Positions 63,535 to 64,000 of a DNA stretch of 64,000 nucleotides are shown here, in pieces. The notes beneath the pieces were generated by a model. That model made no database searches and was not told the origin of the DNA. It worked only from the letters and a program-made list of their open reading frames with translations. The position numbers and the translations under genes were made by a program. Location: assembly GCF_019431355.1 (NCBI RefSeq), contig NZ_CP080269.1, positions 4,769,001 through 4,833,000 on the forward strand, given 5' to 3'. The DNA is from Paenibacillus sp. R14(2021) (GTDB lineage Bacteria; Bacillota; Bacilli; Paenibacillales; Paenibacillaceae). The first letter of the stretch is position 1, and each line of letters starts with the position of its first letter.

Positions 63535-64000
63535 ATGCGGATGACCCTAACGCAAGACATTCTCTGGATCGCGCTCCCGGGCGGCGTACGCGCAGAAGAC
63601 GACAAACGTTATCTTCGTTTGTCCGTCTTCGTAAACCCGCGGCTGCGCTCCGACGAAGGAATGACGCTTAGGCAATACCCTGATTTTCTAGACTGGGGGG
63701 CGCTTATGCAGCCTGGTCTGTCGATGTTCACCGTCCGTTTGGATGACGGGACAGAGGTACGCTCGGTCGTTACAAGTAATCCGCCAGACGCCGTTTTGTG
63801 GCGAGCATTCTTCCATGAAGAGATACCCGTCCGTCCTTATCAATTCGAAGATTATTCCAACCGGCCGATTGTAAGTTTTCCTGCCGATGCCATTCTGAAG
63901 GATATCAAGACCTGTTACCAACAAATCGCGGCTAAGTCCCCATACGATCACCCTGCAATCAAAAAAACGACGAATGACGAGGAAGGGCAGCTTAGTTTGG
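63535..64000 (+). CDS. Partner of the large unknown protein (3' end outside window)
   Basis: Frame open to the window edge, at least 155 codons. It starts at ATG 63,535 (or 63,541, which is better spaced from AAGAAAGGAG). It begins MTLTQDILWIALPGGVRAED (from the second ATG) and continues with LRLSVFVNPRLRSDEG, DFLDWGALMQPGLSMFTVRL and RPYQFEDYSNRPIVSFPAD. No family is recognised. It lies 20 bases after the 1,056-residue gene, so the two are co-transcribed and probably functionally linked. Confidence 0.75.
   Translation, partial: MRMTLTQDILWIALPGGVRAEDDKRYLRLSVFVNPRLRSDEGMTLRQYPDFLDWGALMQPGLSMFTVRLDDGTEVRSVVTSNPPDAVLWRAFFHEEIPVRPYQFEDYSNRPIVSFPADAILKDIKTCYQQIAAKSPYDHPAIKKTTNDEEGQLSL

Noticed and set aside
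1-64000. CRISPR array or cas operon
   Set aside because: No regularly spaced direct repeats of 25-40 bases are visible. The Cas4-like nuclease at 45,528-46,601 belongs to the helicase cluster, and no cas1 or cas2 is present.
1-64000. tRNA or rRNA gene as the island's attachment site
   Set aside because: No cloverleaf or TTCGA-type T-loop sequence was found at either junction; the rlmD 3' end explains the repeats.

Overview
The window looks like a chromosomal segment of a Gram-positive, spore-former-type bacterium of the Paenibacillaceae (Paenibacillus or Cohnella-like). The flanks are GC-rich and carry typical Bacillota genes: a DUF3048 lipoprotein of the YerB type, a YerC/TrpR-like regulator, a DUF47-PiT phosphate pair, DUF975, a CbiX-type chelatase, DagK and RlmD. 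Ribosome binding sites are of the GGAGG type and intrinsic terminators are common. The genus is inferred from gene content; no rRNA or tRNA is present.

Layout. (1) 1-12,207, host backbone: partial sensor kinase, a previously uncalled 39-residue membrane protein, Ohr/OsmC peroxidase, YerB-like lipoprotein, methyltransferase, DUF47-PiT with a Pho-box-like promoter, DUF975, an S41 peptidase scrap, a YqfQ-like protein, YerC, CbiX, DagK and RlmD. (2) 12,208-53,537, a roughly 41 kb AT-rich genomic island inserted at the 3' end of rlmD. Three copies of the rlmD 3' end are visible (12,142-12,207; 19,121-19,166; 53,463-53,537), so the island reads as two modules side by side. Module A (12.2-19.1 kb) holds a GHKL ATPase, a NERD-domain UvrD-like helicase, an unknown protein and a RecQ-like helicase. 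Module B (19.2-53.5 kb) holds a membrane-anchored KAP NTPase, a zone of mobile-element genes and debris (two tyrosine recombinases, two excisionase-like proteins, two XRE regulators, ParB, GTCACC repeats, decayed genes), then a dense run of defence-type genes. (3) 53.8-64 kb, host backbone again: SF0329-like protein, tandem DUF427, an OpuC-type osmoprotectant ABC transporter, a LuxR-type ATPase regulator and a large unknown protein with a partner gene cut by the window edge.

The defence-type run has three parts. 35,015-46,601 is a co-directional five-gene cluster: a protein with a dsRNA-binding-like domain and a degenerate RNase III-like domain, two unknown proteins, a 1,894-residue DUF1998 helicase, and a Cas4/RecB-like Fe-S nuclease. 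46,819-49,575 is a type II restriction-modification pair (C5-cytosine methyltransferase and MvaI/BcnI-like endonuclease). 49,656-53,321 is a tight three-gene operon: a protein with two GHKL ATPase regions, a receiver-domain protein, and a CHAT/caspase-like protease with a His-Cys pair. This last operon looks like a phosphorelay wired to a protease, and the five-gene cluster looks like an undescribed relative of the Druantia/DISARM helicase systems. These are the best candidates for a new system. A broken SBD-HNH nuclease of the phosphorothioate-sensing type lies just upstream of the five-gene cluster.
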